Made by a program: the position numbers and the translations under genes. From contig NC_014376.1 of the NCBI RefSeq assembly GCF_000144625.1, positions 2,046,001 through 2,110,000 of the forward strand: 64,000 nucleotides of DNA. Reading direction: 5' to 3'. Origin of the DNA: [Clostridium] saccharolyticum WM1. Its GTDB lineage: Bacteria > Bacillota > Clostridia > Lachnospirales > Lachnospiraceae. The first letter of the stretch is position 1. Each line of letters begins with the position of its first letter. Positions 45,239-53,582 of the stretch are shown in pieces. The notes beneath the pieces were generated by a model. That model searched no databases, was not told where the DNA came from, and saw only the letters and a list, made by a program, of their open reading frames with translations.

Positions 45239-45808
45239 ATGAGTATTACAAGAATTGCTGTTGGTTTTTGCGGCTGGTTGAACAAGATTAGCCCTAGAAG
45301 TCAAGAAGAGAATAAAGTAATTCAATATGGAATGGAATTGTTGCTGGATAATGTTATTAAACTTATCGTTATTTCGCTTATTGGAATTTTCTTAGGAAAA
45401 GGCTTAGAGACCTTTGTGGTGTTAGCTGCATTTTGCGGCTTAAGGTTACAGGCTGGCGGTATTCATGCTAAAACAGGTTTTGGTTGTGGATTTAGTATGC
45501 TAGTAGTTTGGGCAATATCTATTTTAGGTGATATGTTCTTTGGTATAAGAGCTTCCTTCTTACCGTATATTTATGCTGTTTCAGTTTTAGTCATTCTTTG
45601 CTGTGCTCCGCGGTCAATAAATATTGAGCACTTTAGTGTGCATGATAAATTAAAGAAGAAAATATATTCAATTACTATTTTGACCTTAATTATGACGATT
45701 GCCTTTTTAAATCCGTCTTTTAGAGAGCTACTTGTATACCCGGTTTCTTTGGAAGTCTTAACATTACTTCCTAAAAATAAAATAAATGTAGAAAGAGAGA
45801 ACGAATGA
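45239..45808 (+). CDS. agrB: AgrB peptide-processing membrane protease
   Basis: A 189-residue membrane cysteine endopeptidase that cuts and cyclises AgrD. The catalytic pair is His76 and Cys83 in QAGGIHAKTGFGCGF, at the positions known from staphylococcal AgrB. Several hydrophobic segments follow. GGTGGTGATAAA precedes the ATG. Its stop overlaps the agrD start (ATGA). Confidence 0.94.
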   Translation: MSITRIAVGFCGWLNKISPRSQEENKVIQYGMELLLDNVIKLIVISLIGIFLGKGLETFVVLAAFCGLRLQAGGIHAKTGFGCGFSMLVVWAISILGDMFFGIRASFLPYIYAVSVLVILCCAPRSINIEHFSVHDKLKKKIYSITILTLIMTIAFLNPSFRELLVYPVSLEVLTLLPKNKINVERENE

Positions 45809-45951
45809 TGAAAAAGATGGCAGTAGAAGAATTGCAGAAAATGTTAGTAAAGGTATCCCTTAATTCCGTAGGGAAGAGTATTCCGGCCGCAATCTATGAA
45901 AGAAAAATTCCGGATGCAGTGTTAAAGATGCATAATGAGAATGCTAAATAA
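45805..45951 (+). CDS. agrD: AgrD-like autoinducer precursor without cysteine
   Basis: A 48-residue peptide beginning MMKKMAVEEL. Its layout matches AgrD: an amphipathic N-terminal half, a short core around SIPAAIY (25-31), then a charged tail with a conserved proline (ERKIPDAVLKM). It overlaps the agrB stop. There is no Cys at all, so any ring would have to be a lactone through Ser25 (or Ser22) rather than the common thiolactone. Identification rests on size, position and tail; the mature product is not predictable with confidence. Confidence 0.8.
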   Translation: MMKKMAVEELQKMLVKVSLNSVGKSIPAAIYERKIPDAVLKMHNENAK

Positions 45952-46345
45952 GAGATTGATTAGGAAAATATTTTTGTTAATTAACTCAAGTACAAAAAGT
46001 CCGGTATGAGTTATATAATGATAATGTAATCATTATAGATAGAAAAAGCGATGCTATGACAAAGAATATTATACATAAAAATTTTTTGTAGGATTTTCTT
46101 GTTCAATTAGTTGGAATGTGTATGATATGATTACTGCAGTAACAAGGGGGAAACTTTTGTCTGTTTTATTAAGATTCCTATTAACAAGTTAAACATGGAA
46201 TTTGGCTTCGTACAGAAGTTTTATGATACTCAGTAAAATAAGGTATAAATGATTACTGCCCTTTGAGCTAATTTCAAAGGGCAGTTAGTCAATATAGGAG
46301 CTATTTGCATGGAATATGTTTGGGATAAGATAGGAGAAAAGTCAG
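45952..46345. other. AT-rich region after agrD
   Basis: About 390 bases with no convincing gene. It holds an inverted repeat ATAATGAT / ATCATTAT (around 46017-46038), a palindrome TTACTGCAGTAA (around 46133), and a 12-bp hairpin ACTGCCCTTTGA (46255-46266) with its complement at 46274-46285 that lacks a T-run. An untranslated RNA is possible but unproven. Confidence 0.4.
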
Positions 46346-46537
46346 ATGATAAAGAAACTATATCAAAGAATTTTAATACTGGATTATAATATAGCAGATG
46401 TATTTGTGCATAAGAATATCATGTCAAAGCGCAGAAAAAGAAAGATTATTCCAGATGAATATTTTATTGATGTGACAGCCACCATACCGGAAAGAAAAGT
46501 TGTAGTAGAAAATATTATATTTAATCAATGTGAGTAA
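46346..46537 (+). CDS. Small hypothetical protein
   Basis: A 63-residue protein (MIKKLYQRILILDYN...) with a basic middle (SKRRKRKI) and no recognised domain. AGGAGA lies eight bases before the ATG. An overlapping 26-codon frame (46309-46389) with its own AGGAG site starts just upstream and contains this gene's ribosome site. Both may be real, one may be a leader, or both may be chance in an AT-rich stretch. Confidence 0.4.
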   Translation: MIKKLYQRILILDYNIADVFVHKNIMSKRRKRKIIPDEYFIDVTATIPERKVVVENIIFNQCE

Positions 46538-46715
46538 CTGATTAAATAATTAAAAACAATGTCATATAAGGCTGAATATTATATTAAATATTAGAATCAC
46601 TGTAATTATTTGTTCAGCCCCCTAATTTAAAAAATGTTTCGGAGTATTAATAATTACGTACCGAAATGCGTTGTATGGAGGAGTGGAATCTAATTTGTGC
46701 CTTTGGAAATAATGG

Positions 46716-46770
46716 CTTCTTTTTGGTAAGATTAAAGATATGAAAATTCTTATCGAAAAGAAGTCTTTTT
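46716..46770 (+). terminator. Long imperfect terminator after the agr region
   Basis: CTTCTTTT..GTAAGA at 46716-46733 pairs with TCTTAT..AAAAGAAG at 46745-46763 with two mismatches and one bulge; TCTTTTTATT follows. It would end transcripts reading from agrBD. The remaining sequence to 46920 shows nothing I recognise. Confidence 0.6.
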
Positions 46771-46920
46771 ATTGCAGTTGCTAAAGGGCAAATTAAACAG
46801 ATTTTTTGAGTGCAAAATGATGATTAAAAGAAATGCTAAACGTATAATTGCGGAAAAACGCACCTCGTAAGAATATGCATCTTTCCAGACTTTGTTGAAA
46901 TGACAACTATTGGAAAGAAC

Positions 46921-47559
46921 CTATTTTGCGCTTAAGATTTTATAGACTGAATACATAAGAAACACTGTTATAAGAAATAGCATCAGGAAAATAATCCCAT
47001 TTAATGCAATAACATCATGAGTATAGCCAAGGCGTTCTCCATATGAAAAGTTAAATATACAAAAAAATACTAGCAATAGAAGATAAACAAAAATAGTTTT
47101 TAATAAATCGCGATTAGTTAAGTACTTAGCAATATTTAACTTTTTATGTATGTAATAAGCAATTAATTTAAGAGAGGTTCCGCAAAACATGCAATAAATG
47201 CAAGAAAAAATTATAAGAAGCAAATTACGTGTAATAAGTGCCTCTATATCTATTTTAAAGATGAAACCAACCAACAATAAAAACAGATAGTTAAATGTAA
47301 TTGCATAAAGATAGCCAAATAAATAACAGGATAGACTTAAGTAACGATTATCTGTAAAAAAATATATCAAGAGTATGTTTCCCCCAAAGGTGATAAATGT
47401 ACTGGCCTGTCCATAGATTCGGCCAAAAAGAAAAAAAATGATAAAAGTGTATGAAAATACAACAAGTTGTTTAATAAATGTCAACTTATCGGGAAGTAAA
47501 TATATACAAAAAAAATAATGACATATGGCTCCTGTAAAAGTATAAATAAAATAAGTCAT
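46921..47559 (-). pseudogene. Truncated second AgrC (membrane sensor part only)
   Basis: A 212-residue frame that matches AgrC residues 1-208 closely along its whole length (for example GQASTFITF, YLSLSCYLFGYLY, HKKLNIAKYLTN, NFSYGERLGY) and stops after YSVYKI with ILSAK. The kinase half with the phospho-acceptor His and ATPase is absent, so it cannot signal by itself. The reading frame is intact, so it could still be made and act as a decoy receptor; decay is the simpler view. Its upstream region is also homologous to that of agrC. Confidence 0.85.
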
Positions 47560-47742
47560 GATGTATCTCCTCGCCAGTAGATATATGTATACATTTTACA
47601 TTATTGTTAATGGAAAGTAAAGGAAATTGTATGAAAAGAATGTGCATTTTGCCCATAGATATAAAAATGTCACGAATATTGTATGAATATTTTGTTCTCG
47701 TTAAAAGATGGTGATATGTGGTTAAATGGTGGTGATAAAATG
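47560..47742. repeat. Second copy of the agr divergent control region
   Basis: Aligns with 45059-45243 at roughly three-quarters identity, ending in an identical GGTGGTGATAAAATGAG where agrB should start. After ATGAG the similarity stops abruptly, so agrB of this copy has been lost at its start codon. Confidence 0.82.
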
Positions 47743-48150
47743 AGGGAGCAGATTGGGTCTCTGGTCTGCAAGTATTGCCTGTGCCGTTAACCAGAATAAT
47801 CAAATAACATTCCGCCTATCTTTCCATGAAATGCAGGGAATCAAACAGGTACGTACTATTAGCGTCGGACTTCCTCCGGCGCTTTTTATGATGGTTCGTG
47901 ACCCGGTTGAGTACGAAAAACGTACGAAACATGAACTACCCGCTATGCGGTCAATGTCAACTTAAGCAAATATCTAATAAAATTCATTAGCACAGAACAC
48001 TTGACAAAATAATCAAAATGTTGACTAGCATGATTGCCGAATTTGAATGCAAGGTGCTTTTATGAATTCCCGTCTGGTTTTATTCTTCAATCCACTCACA
48101 AATCAATTCTTATATCCGTCCTCCATTATGAAAAAAAAGTCCCAGCCGGA
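47743..48150. other. Junction sequence of unknown origin
   Basis: About 400 bases, visibly richer in G+C than the agr region on the left. A 70-codon open frame at 47753-47965 reads like protein in part (FRLSFHEMQGIKQVRTISVG) but I do not recognise it and it lacks a ribosome site. Probably the far side of the deletion that removed agrB2. Confidence 0.4.
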
Positions 48151-50607
48151 TTACTCCATGAATATCTCCGTTATATATGCGATTTCACTGGCCGGAATCT
48201 TAATCCCGAAAATATTTTCTGCATATTCCAGTTTGTGTTCTACCGTGTACATAAGCTCATGATGTTCGTTGGTGAAGCCGTTGAGCCGGGTATAGCTCCA
48301 GGTCTCTCCGCGAATGGCCCGCTCCAGCATATTACAGCAATGGCATAGATACTTGGCTGCAATTTCATTGGAATAAGGGATCTTGAGATCCAGCAATGTG
48401 GCCTTCAGGCATTTTTCAAGTACATTAACAGCCTTAGTGGTGTCTAAAAATACCGTAGTTTTGGAAATTACCTTGTCTACTAAATTCTGAATAAAGGCTT
48501 CCTGGGAGCTTAAGTTAGCTGCACGGCTACTGTGGGTCTGACTGGCAGGCGTCAGGAGGGAGAAATCCGAACGGTTGGACAGTATCTGACGAATGGTTTC
48601 CAGGAGCAAAGGCAGGGTGACGGGGTAGAGGATGTTGGTGTCAATGCCAGTTTGTCTGGTAATATATTCGTTGATGGTGGTCAACGGCTCCATATCGGTG
48701 AAAATCAGGATGCCGGAGCCACGGTTTAACTGCTTTGCCTTTTCCACTGCTAGATCCAGGCACTCCTTTAAGCTCATGGTGGAGGAGAAGTTGATATAAT
48801 CTATAATATAGTCATCATAAATGGTTTTCAGGGCATAACTCACCATGTCCGAAGCAATCGTTTCACCATGGCAGATCACTAAAAGTCCCAGATTAACGGT
48901 TGTTATCCAGTTGGAAAAAATGGCAAAATAGGAGGCCAGGTAATCAATTTCCCGGTTGGAGAAATAACAGGAGTAAATCTGAGACAGATTTTCCATAATA
49001 TCCAGAGCCATCTGATATTCTTCCGGGAAACTGTCCAGGGATGCGGCGGGAGCCTCGCAGGGATCTGGCAGCAAATGGCTGTCTTCCCTTTTTAAAAAAT
49101 TGGTGATATGCAAAAGAATCCCATATAAAAGATGGATATGCTTTTTGCTCTCCTCAAACTTGCCTTTCTTTTGCAGCTGAGCGATAACAATCTGGAATAC
49201 AATAGGATAGATATTCCGCTTAATGGCATGAAGCTCTGTATCCCTGCAGTTGGACAGCCGGGCGATGTTTTCCACTACGGTCTGATAAATGTTGTCAATG
49301 GATTCGATCTCCATGCTCAGATGGTTTTCCAGAAGCTGCTGGTGGCTGGCCTCGGATGTAGAGGGGGCGGATTTAAATGAATTTAAGTATTTGGAACCTC
49401 CGTTTTGGTCCAGCTCGATGTACTGGTCAGGTATTTCCTCCAGGATATGGCGGACAAGCTCCTGCTTGTTTGCGGAACAATCTATGAAAGAAAGAAGCTC
49501 TTGGGACAGATCGTGAAGATGGATGTAAACAGTCCGGCAGTGGTTAGAAAGGCTGTCCAGATAGGCACGGGAGCAGGCGGTCTTGATTTCATTCATCAGT
49601 TGAATGATATTTCTGGTATAGTTCATGTTAGCCATACAGGAAATTGCGTCTTTGGAAATTTTTATAGGAAGATGGATGATGCGTGCTTCCTCAGAAAAGA
49701 GCTGGATGATCAGCTCTATTTTTTCGTGGATCCCCCGTACCTCCAGATCAGGGATGGAAATGGCAGAAGGAAACCTTTCCGCCAAAATGCGAATGGGGTC
49801 ATTGCTGCTTTTGCAGGTGGTGGAGGCGATTATCATACACTGGAGGTCACGCAGGGAGGTATCGCCGATACGGTTATAATAGTTTTTAGTAATTACTGAG
49901 GTAATAAGTTCCAAAGAGGCAGGAGACAGGTGCTCGATTCCATCAAAGAAAAGAATCCCTCCTTTGGCTGCGTCCAGGAAGCCGCGCCGCGATTTGTTAG
50001 AGACTACATCTCTGGCCAGTCCCAGAAGCTGCTGGGAAAACAGTTTGGGATTGTCAGAAAAGCTATGGCAGGTCACGGGAATAAAGGGAATGGCACTGTC
50101 AGTTGAGGCCAGCGTTTTTTTGTATAGATACATACAGTGGGCGAATTTGCTTTTGCCCACGCCGATGGAGCCGAAGAGCAGGGTGTGTAGCCCATAAGGC
50201 GGATAGGAAACAGAGGCCTTGGCAAGGGCAATGATATCCTTAAGACTGGTGTCCGCTCCGATTAGCTCTTCCAGAAAGATAGCTCTGTCTGATTGTTTCC
50301 TGTTGTCCGAAGCCTTGATCAGATTGGAAAGAACTTCACCTTTTGCCACGGTCTGAGGGATAAAAAAGCCGGGCTGGTATTCTGTTACCAGCTTTCTGTC
50401 CAAAAACAGGGTGGGTTTTCCCTGAAATTTTATCAGGAGGCCATCCCGCCAGAGATCATTTAAGGCTCTGGATACGTTTGCCCTGTCCATTTTCAGGTCA
50501 ATGGCAAGGGTATAGGCATCAACGCCATGGCCGTCAATATCTCCACTTTCAAGAATTTGCAGGGTCTGTTCCCGTACGGAATTCAGTATAGTTGTGTTAT
50601 GTGTCAT
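48151..50607 (-). CDS. LevR-like PTS-controlled regulator with atypical AAA+ domain
   Basis: An 818-residue regulator divergent from a mannose-type PTS. N-terminal winged HTH (10-70), AAA+ domain with Walker A LFGSIGVGKS (144-153) and a variant Walker B GGILFFDGIEHL (216-227), a PRD (about 430-540), a IIA-mannose-like domain with VICHGE (around 610), and a second PRD at the end. The sigma-54 contact loop GAFTGA, expected between the Walker motifs, is not found, and Walker B has Gly where Glu is usual. Start at 50607 (MTHNTT) is chosen for AAGGAGAG before it; the frame stays open further upstream. Confidence 0.85.
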   Translation of the reverse strand: MTHNTTILNSVREQTLQILESGDIDGHGVDAYTLAIDLKMDRANVSRALNDLWRDGLLIKFQGKPTLFLDRKLVTEYQPGFFIPQTVAKGEVLSNLIKASDNRKQSDRAIFLEELIGADTSLKDIIALAKASVSYPPYGLHTLLFGSIGVGKSKFAHCMYLYKKTLASTDSAIPFIPVTCHSFSDNPKLFSQQLLGLARDVVSNKSRRGFLDAAKGGILFFDGIEHLSPASLELITSVITKNYYNRIGDTSLRDLQCMIIASTTCKSSNDPIRILAERFPSAISIPDLEVRGIHEKIELIIQLFSEEARIIHLPIKISKDAISCMANMNYTRNIIQLMNEIKTACSRAYLDSLSNHCRTVYIHLHDLSQELLSFIDCSANKQELVRHILEEIPDQYIELDQNGGSKYLNSFKSAPSTSEASHQQLLENHLSMEIESIDNIYQTVVENIARLSNCRDTELHAIKRNIYPIVFQIVIAQLQKKGKFEESKKHIHLLYGILLHITNFLKREDSHLLPDPCEAPAASLDSFPEEYQMALDIMENLSQIYSCYFSNREIDYLASYFAIFSNWITTVNLGLLVICHGETIASDMVSYALKTIYDDYIIDYINFSSTMSLKECLDLAVEKAKQLNRGSGILIFTDMEPLTTINEYITRQTGIDTNILYPVTLPLLLETIRQILSNRSDFSLLTPASQTHSSRAANLSSQEAFIQNLVDKVISKTTVFLDTTKAVNVLEKCLKATLLDLKIPYSNEIAAKYLCHCCNMLERAIRGETWSYTRLNGFTNEHHELMYTVEHKLEYAENIFGIKIPASEIAYITEIFME

Positions 50608-50831
50608 TGCAGTGGCTCTCCTTTGCATTTTTTTGTAAAAATGCGTGTAATATCTTGGTGAAATTCTAACACGGATCATATTGAAACGCAAGGAAATACG
50701 TGAAAGTGTGTAAAAATCATCGCCATACTTTGACACACATTACACAAAAGGTATTTACTTCTTTAATAAAAAATGAAAATTATGTAAAATGTATAAACAC
50801 AAATGAGAAATGTGTTAATTTATGATGAAAT

Positions 50832-50861
50832 TTTACATAACAAACCCTATTACAGTATGAT
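50832..50861 (+). promoter_or_regulatory. Probable sigma-A promoter of the PTS operon
   Basis: TTTACA (50832-50837), 18 bases, TATGAT (50856-50861). I found no -24/-12 sequence (TGGCAC...TTGC) in the interval. An inverted repeat AACACA (50796-50801) with TGTGTT (50811-50816) just upstream, and several TGTGTAA-like motifs, may bind the divergent regulator. Confidence 0.5.
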
Positions 50862-50892
50862 GAGAGCAAGAAAAATTATGTAAGGAGGTTAT

Positions 50893-51291
50893 ATGAGTAA
50901 AGTACTTTTATTAAGTCATGGGGATTTAGCCAGGGAAATATGGGCCACATCCAACATGGTGCTGGGAGAGATGTCAGGAGTGGAGTATTTAACGCTTCCG
51001 TTGGGTACAGATTTAAACCGTTATGAGCAGGACATCCGCCGTAAAATAGAGGATGCGGAAGATGGGCTCCTGATCCTGACTGACATTTTTGGAGGAACGC
51101 CGTTTATCACAGCCTCTCGTGTGTTCGCCTCATTGGAGGACAAGGACCGGGTGGAGATAGTAACAGGCATGAATCTGGCTATGGCTATTCAGGTATTTAA
51201 TTTTGTGGGAAATATGCCGGTAAAAGAACTAAAAAAGATCGCGGTGACAGCGGGTACTGAGGGAATCGTGGACTTGAAGGAACGGATATGA
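50893..51291 (+). CDS. PTS mannose-family IIA component
   Basis: A 132-residue cytoplasmic phosphocarrier. The phosphorylated His is His9 in LLLSHGDLA; DIFGGTPFITASR and VTGMNLAMAI are family motifs. It takes phosphate from HPr and passes it to IIB. TAAGGAGG precedes the ATG. First gene of a IIA-IIB-IIC-IID operon. Confidence 0.95.
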   Translation: MSKVLLLSHGDLAREIWATSNMVLGEMSGVEYLTLPLGTDLNRYEQDIRRKIEDAEDGLLILTDIFGGTPFITASRVFASLEDKDRVEIVTGMNLAMAIQVFNFVGNMPVKELKKIAVTAGTEGIVDLKERI

Positions 51292-51312
51292 GAGAAGGGA
51301 AAGGAGCAGAAA

Positions 51313-51780
51313 ATGAGCGTCAGGATGATTCGAATCGATGACCGGCTGATCCATGGACAGATTGTTGCGGCATGGGCGAAAAACCTGTCCATCAAACGAA
51401 TATGGATTGTAGATGATGATGTGGCTAAGGACGCATTTATCACGAATGTAATGAAAATGGTATCTCCGCCGGATACAGAGCTTGTGATTACTGGTACTGA
51501 CAAGGCAAGGGAGATGGCGGAGGAATTCGACGCCGCGGACAAAAACACGCTGATCCTGGTGAAATATCCCAAGGTCGCAAGGCTGTTGTTTGACACAGAT
51601 ATCAGACTCAGAGAACTGAATGTAGGCGGAATGGGGGCAAATGCAGAACGCAAAAAGCTGTTTAAGAATATTTCTGCCAGTGAGGAGGAACGGAAAACTT
51701 TAAAAGATATGAAGGAATCCGGAGTAAAGGTGTATTTCCAGGTAACACCCAATGAAAAGCAGACACTATTTGAAGGATGA
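51313..51780 (+). CDS. PTS mannose/sorbose-family IIB component
   Basis: A 155-residue protein with phospho-acceptor His14 in RIDDRLIHGQIV. It transfers phosphate from IIA to the incoming sugar. Ends in NVGGMGANAERK and FQVTPNEKQ, as usual. Follows IIA by 21 bases. Confidence 0.95.
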   Translation: MSVRMIRIDDRLIHGQIVAAWAKNLSIKRIWIVDDDVAKDAFITNVMKMVSPPDTELVITGTDKAREMAEEFDAADKNTLILVKYPKVARLLFDTDIRLRELNVGGMGANAERKKLFKNISASEEERKTLKDMKESGVKVYFQVTPNEKQTLFEG

Positions 51781-51800
51781 ACGGTAAAGGGGGAAACAAC

Positions 51801-52553
51801 ATGTTAATTCAATCGATTTTAGTAGCTTTCTGGGCATGGTTTAACGGCATGGTGGTATCGGAATATCTGGTATGGATCGTCAGAGGCGCGCCGCTTGTAA
51901 GCGGAACCATTACTGGGATCCTGATGGGGGACTGGCGTTCCGGCGCAATGATCGGAGCTACCATCCAGCTTCTGTACATGGGACAGGTGACAGTGGGAGG
52001 CATTTCATCTTATGACAAATCCTATGCTGGCATTATCGCAACTGCAGTTACCATTGCTTCGCACCAGACACCGGAGATTGGAATCACGCTGGCAGTTGCT
52101 CTGGGGACTCTGGGCCTGATTGCAAGCAATATTTTCATGACGGTTTGCGTGGCATTTGTACATATGGCTGATAAATATGTGGAAGAGGGAAAAACCAACA
52201 GGATATGGATCTACAACTGGCTGCTTCCCAACCTTTTGTGCGGGCTGCTGTGGGGAATTCCGGCTTTTCTGGCCGTATACTTTGGCTCCTCTTATCTGGA
52301 GGCGTTTATGAATCATATTCCGGCATTTGTGTCCAAAGCACTGACCACTGTCGGCATGATTCTTCCGGCTCTGGGAATCGCAATGATGCTTAAGACTGTA
52401 TTCAATCCCAGGTTTTCTCCATTTATCGTGGTAGGGTTCCTTTGTGTGGCATACCTTCATATGGATATCATCGCCTGCGCCCTGTTAGGCGGGGCCTGCG
52501 CAGTTCTTTACTGGACCCTGAATCTGGACAAACTGACAGAAGGAGGAAACTAA
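51801..52553 (+). CDS. PTS mannose/sorbose-family IIC component
   Basis: A 250-residue membrane protein with about eight hydrophobic segments; VSGTITGILMGDW and IQLLYMGQVTVGG are typical. The ATG at 51801 follows AAAGGGGG by seven bases; an in-frame ATG at 51777 overlaps IIB and has no SD. With IID it forms the sugar channel. Confidence 0.94.
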   Translation: MLIQSILVAFWAWFNGMVVSEYLVWIVRGAPLVSGTITGILMGDWRSGAMIGATIQLLYMGQVTVGGISSYDKSYAGIIATAVTIASHQTPEIGITLAVALGTLGLIASNIFMTVCVAFVHMADKYVEEGKTNRIWIYNWLLPNLLCGLLWGIPAFLAVYFGSSYLEAFMNHIPAFVSKALTTVGMILPALGIAMMLKTVFNPRFSPFIVVGFLCVAYLHMDIIACALLGGACAVLYWTLNLDKLTEGGN

Positions 52554-52555
52554 AG

Positions 52556-53395
52556 ATGGATGAAACCATTGTTGCAGCAAATGAAAACAATGAAAAGAAG
52601 CTGAGAAAGTCGGATTTGCTCCGCTGTTTTTTGATCTGGGAGACCACTTCAGAATCCTGCTTAAGCTATGAACGTTTAATGTCCTTAGGCTTCTGCCATG
52701 CCATGACGCCTGTGATCAACCGTCTTTATAAGACAAAGGAGGAGCGGGCGTCCGCATTGAAGCGCCACATGGTATTTTTCAACACAGAGAACAATTGGGG
52801 GGCGTTTATACCGGGGATAGTGTGCTCCATGGAAGAGGAGAGGGCCAACGAAGGCACCATCAGCGATGAGATGATCAACAGTGTTAAAATTGGTCTGATG
52901 GGACCTCTGGCAGGCATTGGGGATACCATTACCCAGGGACTATTCAAAACCGTTCTGCTGGCAATTTTTGTGGATATGACTTTAAAGGGAAACATTGCGG
53001 CGCCGTTTATTTATGCAATCCTTATGGGTGCTTATATCGGAGGGCTGGGGTATTTTACGTTCTTCTCCGGCTACCGCCTTGGGCAAAATGTGCTGGGCAA
53101 GATCACTGATGTAGCAATCATGAGGAAGATCACTAACAGCCTTTCTATCCTGGGACTGATTATTGCAGGAGCCATGATGGTGAATAATGTTTCCATTGTG
53201 ACGCCTCTTGCGATCAACATTGGTAAGACCTCCGTCGTCATTCAGGATTTGCTGGATTCTATTCTTCCAGGAATGTTAAGCGTGATTTTTGTTATGTTGT
53301 GCTTTGGGTTAATGAAGAAAAGAGTCAGTGTGTTCAAGATCATGATTATTTTGTTTGCAGTTGCCATTATTGCGGCATTATTTGGAATTTTATAA
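52556..53395 (+). CDS. PTS mannose-family IID component
   Basis: A 279-residue membrane protein. Family marks: LRCFLIWETTSESCLSYERL, FFNTENNWGAFIPGIV and LMGPLAGIGDTITQG. The ATG at 52556 has AAGGAGG at a good distance, two bases after the IIC stop. The sugar specificity is unknown; the BtpA/SgcQ and HAD genes downstream hint at an unusual sugar rather than mannose. Confidence 0.94.
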   Translation: MDETIVAANENNEKKLRKSDLLRCFLIWETTSESCLSYERLMSLGFCHAMTPVINRLYKTKEERASALKRHMVFFNTENNWGAFIPGIVCSMEEERANEGTISDEMINSVKIGLMGPLAGIGDTITQGLFKTVLLAIFVDMTLKGNIAAPFIYAILMGAYIGGLGYFTFFSGYRLGQNVLGKITDVAIMRKITNSLSILGLIIAGAMMVNNVSIVTPLAINIGKTSVVIQDLLDSILPGMLSVIFVMLCFGLMKKRVSVFKIMIILFAVAIIAALFGIL

Positions 53396-53582
53396 AATTG
53401 TGAGATCAGGCCGCAACGTTGATATAGTTTTAATGTACTTATAGTCTGAGATGGCTGTAACGAAATTCTTATGAACACACTTATTATATTTCCAAGGAAA
53501 AATATGACAGTAAAATAAAATGAGGCTCATGTACTTTTATTACGATTTGTGCCTGGGCTAAGCGAAAGGAATGTGAGTTATT

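Noticed and set aside
46309..46389. 26-codon frame MEYVWDKIGEKSDD... as a gene
   Set aside because: Has a good SD but overlaps the 63-codon frame and has no similarity I know; mentioned with that gene, not called separately.
47753..47965. 70-codon frame as a gene
   Set aside because: No ribosome site, no recognised family, lies at a recombination junction; noted only as junction sequence.
50737..50892. Sigma-54 promoter for the PTS operon
   Set aside because: No TGGCAC-N5-TTGC-like element found; a sigma-A type promoter fits better.
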